From Spirosoma arboris (lineage in GTDB: Bacteria > Bacteroidota > Bacteroidia > Cytophagales > Spirosomataceae), in the NCBI RefSeq assembly GCF_009754945.1, contig NZ_WPIN01000001.1, forward strand, positions 186,001 through 250,000: DNA of 64,000 bases, given 5' to 3'. The notes beneath the pieces were generated by a model that had not been told where the DNA came from, searched no databases, and worked only from the letters and a program-made list of their open reading frames with translations. Numbering within the stretch: position 1 is the first letter of the stretch; every line of letters starts with the position of its first letter. A program made the position numbers and the translations under genes. Of the stretch, positions 61,992 through 64,000 are shown in pieces.

Positions 61992-63425
61992 TCAATGCCA
62001 CCGAAGTGAGTTAATGTTACGTCCTATCTTAGTGCCTTCGACCAGTCCTACTTCATTGTCGTGACGGGTATGAATCCCTCCCATCAGTCGCGAGTCAGCA
62101 CACTCTTGGGCAGCAGCCCAAAACGATTTATAGTGCCGGACTTCATATTTTAGCTCATGTTTCGTAGTGCTTGGGTAATAGTCGGCATAATTGGTAGGGT
62201 TGGGCTTATTAGGTAATTCGCCCTGAACATAATAAATCATATTGGGGCGATTCGCGTGCGTATTATCGGTGAATGAAAAACTGGGGCCATATAATTCGGT
62301 AAGGACCGTAGCTGTAGCCGCCGATTGGACCGCATGGCCTGAATAAAAAGAAGGAAAGGGCGGTTCCAGAAAGAAAGGAAGCCAGCCATGCCATTTTGCC
62401 GCGATTTTTTTTTCGATAAAAGAGGAGGGACGCTCAACCATGTAAGTGAATTTGGTTTTCCAGCAGCAGATAAAAGCATCGGCTACAGCCATACCCACAC
62501 GAGCATACGTTTCAGCAGATTTTACCAAATCTGCATGACTGTTTCGGATCGCAATGGTCGCCAGATTATAGGAATGGCCCGGAGGAGAACAGGTCTCGGT
62601 TGGGTCGTCGCCCCACCACATTACAATGGCTCGGTCTGCTTCCGTCAAAGATTTTTTTCGATCAAATACTTCTTTGTAGTGAATATAATATTGGCTGGTT
62701 GTATCAGTAGAATACGCCAGGGGTTTCGGCAATGGCAATTGACTATTGCGCAGAGAAAATGTGCGATTTTGACCCCAGGTTGGATGCATCGGTATTTTCG
62801 TATTTGATTGCCCAATTACTGGCGGCACCCACAGTCCCATACCTTCAGGTCGTTTATAGTCTTTGGGGAAATTACGAAGATAGCCTTCATGCCCACCATC
62901 GCTCTTCGACCATTCATAAATTTTCGTAGCTATGGCTTTCCCATATTGTTCAGAACGTTCGGCAACCTCCGGGCTAACCTGGGCAGTATAGCGTTGATGG
63001 ATAGCATTAGCCAATGAGTCGATATGCTGTGTTTTTTCAGTGTATGCGTATAATGCTTTAAGCATATAAGCTTGCCCGGCATTAAGTGCCAATTCCCAAC
63101 AATAGATTTTGTTAGGATCGGGTTTAGGCAATGAAAGCGTGTCCGACAACATTCGTATCACAGACCGATGTTTTTTCGATGCGTACACAACGGTTTCATA
63201 CATCGTGAGGCCTAAATAGCCTATAGCCCGCGACCCATAGGTTGGCGTGTTTTTCGGGGCTTTCGTCATTATCCGTACAGTCATGTCGGCCCAGGAAGTG
63301 GCAATAGGCTCAACAGAGGATACGGCCTTCTGATTAGTAGTCGTTATAGATTGGGCTTGTAGAAAATAGCTATAACTCCAGAATAAACAAATTTGAAGTA
63401 TACGCAACCTGATTAAAGGATTCAT
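61992..63425 (-). CDS. Vanadium-dependent haloperoxidase / PAP2-family protein
   Basis: 477 residues with signal peptide region ~1-25 (ILQICLFWSYSYFLQAQS). All three phosphate/vanadate-binding motifs are present: KFTYMVERP (K-x6-RP, ~320), FYSGHAVQS (~365) and SRLMGGIHTRHD (SR-x5-H-x3-D, ~448). The size and long N-terminal helical part fit the vanadium-haloperoxidase-like branch rather than small lipid phosphatases. The substrate could be a halide with peroxide or a phosphate ester; sequence alone does not settle this. Confidence 0.88.
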   Translation of the reverse strand: MNPLIRLRILQICLFWSYSYFLQAQSITTTNQKAVSSVEPIATSWADMTVRIMTKAPKNTPTYGSRAIGYLGLTMYETVVYASKKHRSVIRMLSDTLSLPKPDPNKIYCWELALNAGQAYMLKALYAYTEKTQHIDSLANAIHQRYTAQVSPEVAERSEQYGKAIATKIYEWSKSDGGHEGYLRNFPKDYKRPEGMGLWVPPVIGQSNTKIPMHPTWGQNRTFSLRNSQLPLPKPLAYSTDTTSQYYIHYKEVFDRKKSLTEADRAIVMWWGDDPTETCSPPGHSYNLATIAIRNSHADLVKSAETYARVGMAVADAFICCWKTKFTYMVERPSSFIEKKIAAKWHGWLPFFLEPPFPSFYSGHAVQSAATATVLTELYGPSFSFTDNTHANRPNMIYYVQGELPNKPNPTNYADYYPSTTKHELKYEVRHYKSFWAAAQECADSRLMGGIHTRHDNEVGLVEGTKIGRNINSLRWH

Positions 63426-63535
63426 CTTGTCGCACAGTAGTCATTTATATGAAGATCGCTTAACAAAAAGCCTGCCATTTACGAAGTCAATGCCTGGTTT
63501 CGTAGACTTAAAAGTAAAAGATAATGTGTTATTTA

Positions 63536-63595
63536 TAATATAGGATGTATAATGTAGGTGAAATTAGAATAACATACATTATGCATCCTATATTA
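63536..63595. repeat. 21-bp AT-rich inverted repeat
   Basis: Arms 63536-63556 and 63575-63595 pair at 20 of 21 positions (TAATATAGGATGTATAATGTA and complement). It lies between the haloperoxidase gene and the peptidase end, immediately before the latter's stop codon at 63600. Confidence 0.8.
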
Positions 63596-63599
63596 TACA

Positions 63600-64000
63600 T
63601 TATTTATTCCCGCTACCTACCGAGGCTGGTGTACCCATGCCTTGGGAGAGCACTAGTAGTTTATCGCTCAATGTCTGAATCGCTTTTTTGTAGCGAACTT
63701 CCAGGTCAGGTAAGTTTGCTGTCGATTTCAGTGAAGCTTCGTACAATAATCCCGGCAACATCCAGGACGCATAACCACTGTTCGGGTCTGAAGATGCGTA
63801 GAGCGATTTGTACCAACCACCAAATGCATTTCCTTTTGGATCGATAAATGACCGCTCCAGCAAACGCAGCTCTTTATTCAACTCTACTAGTTTATCGGTG
63901 CGGCCTGTTTTTAAATAATTCTGCCGAGCCATTTCGCACGCGTCTGCATTTTTTTTCATATCGGCAACGGCGCTGAGCAGGGGCGAAATCGAATAGGTAG
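63600..64000 (-). CDS. M28 peptidase, glutamate carboxypeptidase II-like, C-terminal part
   Basis: The frame is open to the window edge (reading ...TYSISPLLSAVADMKKNAD), so only the last ~133 residues are seen and the gene starts beyond 64000. The sequence matches the transferrin-receptor-like dimerisation domain at the end of M28B peptidases: LRLLERSFIDPKG, GWYKSLYASSDPNSGYASWMLPGL and a final amphipathic helix. The full enzyme would cleave C-terminal glutamate or similar residues from peptides in the periplasm. Confidence 0.8.
   Translation of the reverse strand, partial: TYSISPLLSAVADMKKNADACEMARQNYLKTGRTDKLVELNKELRLLERSFIDPKGNAFGGWYKSLYASSDPNSGYASWMLPGLLYEASLKSTANLPDLEVRYKKAIQTLSDKLLVLSQGMGTPASVGSGNK

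Noticed and set aside
1-64000. tRNA, rRNA, prophage or integrase genes
   Set aside because: Looked for cloverleaf-like stems, terminase, tail, capsid and recombinase signatures; none were found.

Overview
The window is chromosomal DNA of a member of the Bacteroidota, most likely order Cytophagales and close to Spirosoma. The basis is two complete SusC/SusD loci, each headed by an ECF sigma factor and a FecR-type anti-sigma factor; GH92, GH43 and GH71/99-like enzymes; Bacteroidota-type lipoprotein signals; weak Shine-Dalgarno sequences; and a TAnnTTTG -7 element in front of mutS. The genus is an inference from gene content, not from a marker-gene comparison.

Layout, left half (plus strand). 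1-1986 is the 3' part of a membrane-tethered regulator (Kelch propeller outside, SARP-like winged helix inside). 2141-20455 is glycan-utilisation locus 1: sigma factor, FecR, SusC with STN domain, SusD, an SGNH hydrolase with TPRs, then a tightly packed run of secreted or membrane enzymes (PQQ dehydrogenase with haem c, mutarotase-like protein, Tat-exported mannonate-dehydratase-type enolase, BASS-type transporter, GH71/99-like and GH43 enzymes). This run reads as a periplasmic oxidation and dehydration route for sugars. 20998-37316 is locus 2: sigma factor, FecR, SusC, SusD, two tandem GH92-like genes, L-lactate permease, a secreted TIM-barrel-like protein of unknown function and a 3-hydroxyisobutyrate-dehydrogenase-family reductase.

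Right half. Minus-strand sugar genes (ROK kinase, kduI, FucP-type permease) follow. Then come a GapN-like dehydrogenase and an orphan ABC ATPase (plus), and a minus-strand run of mostly housekeeping genes: MoxR ATPase, two parvulin foldases (one carrying an OmpA-like segment), small unknown lipoproteins and proteins, agmatine deiminase, HAD phosphatase, DUF1080 protein, mnmA and a PH-domain membrane protein. mutS is divergent from these. 59500-61936 looks acquired: an AT-rich unknown gene, a Rad52-family annealing protein, and a small-protein/HNH-nuclease pair behind a palindrome. The window ends with a vanadium-haloperoxidase-type protein and the 3' end of an M28 (glutamate carboxypeptidase II-like) peptidase, both minus strand.

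A recurring non-coding feature is long, often near-perfect inverted repeats in the gaps between genes (at least 15). Two of them belong to one family with a conserved loop, and 20512-20619 is a cluster of four small hairpins with the same core and changing outer stems. No tRNA, rRNA, CRISPR array, transposase or integrase was seen.
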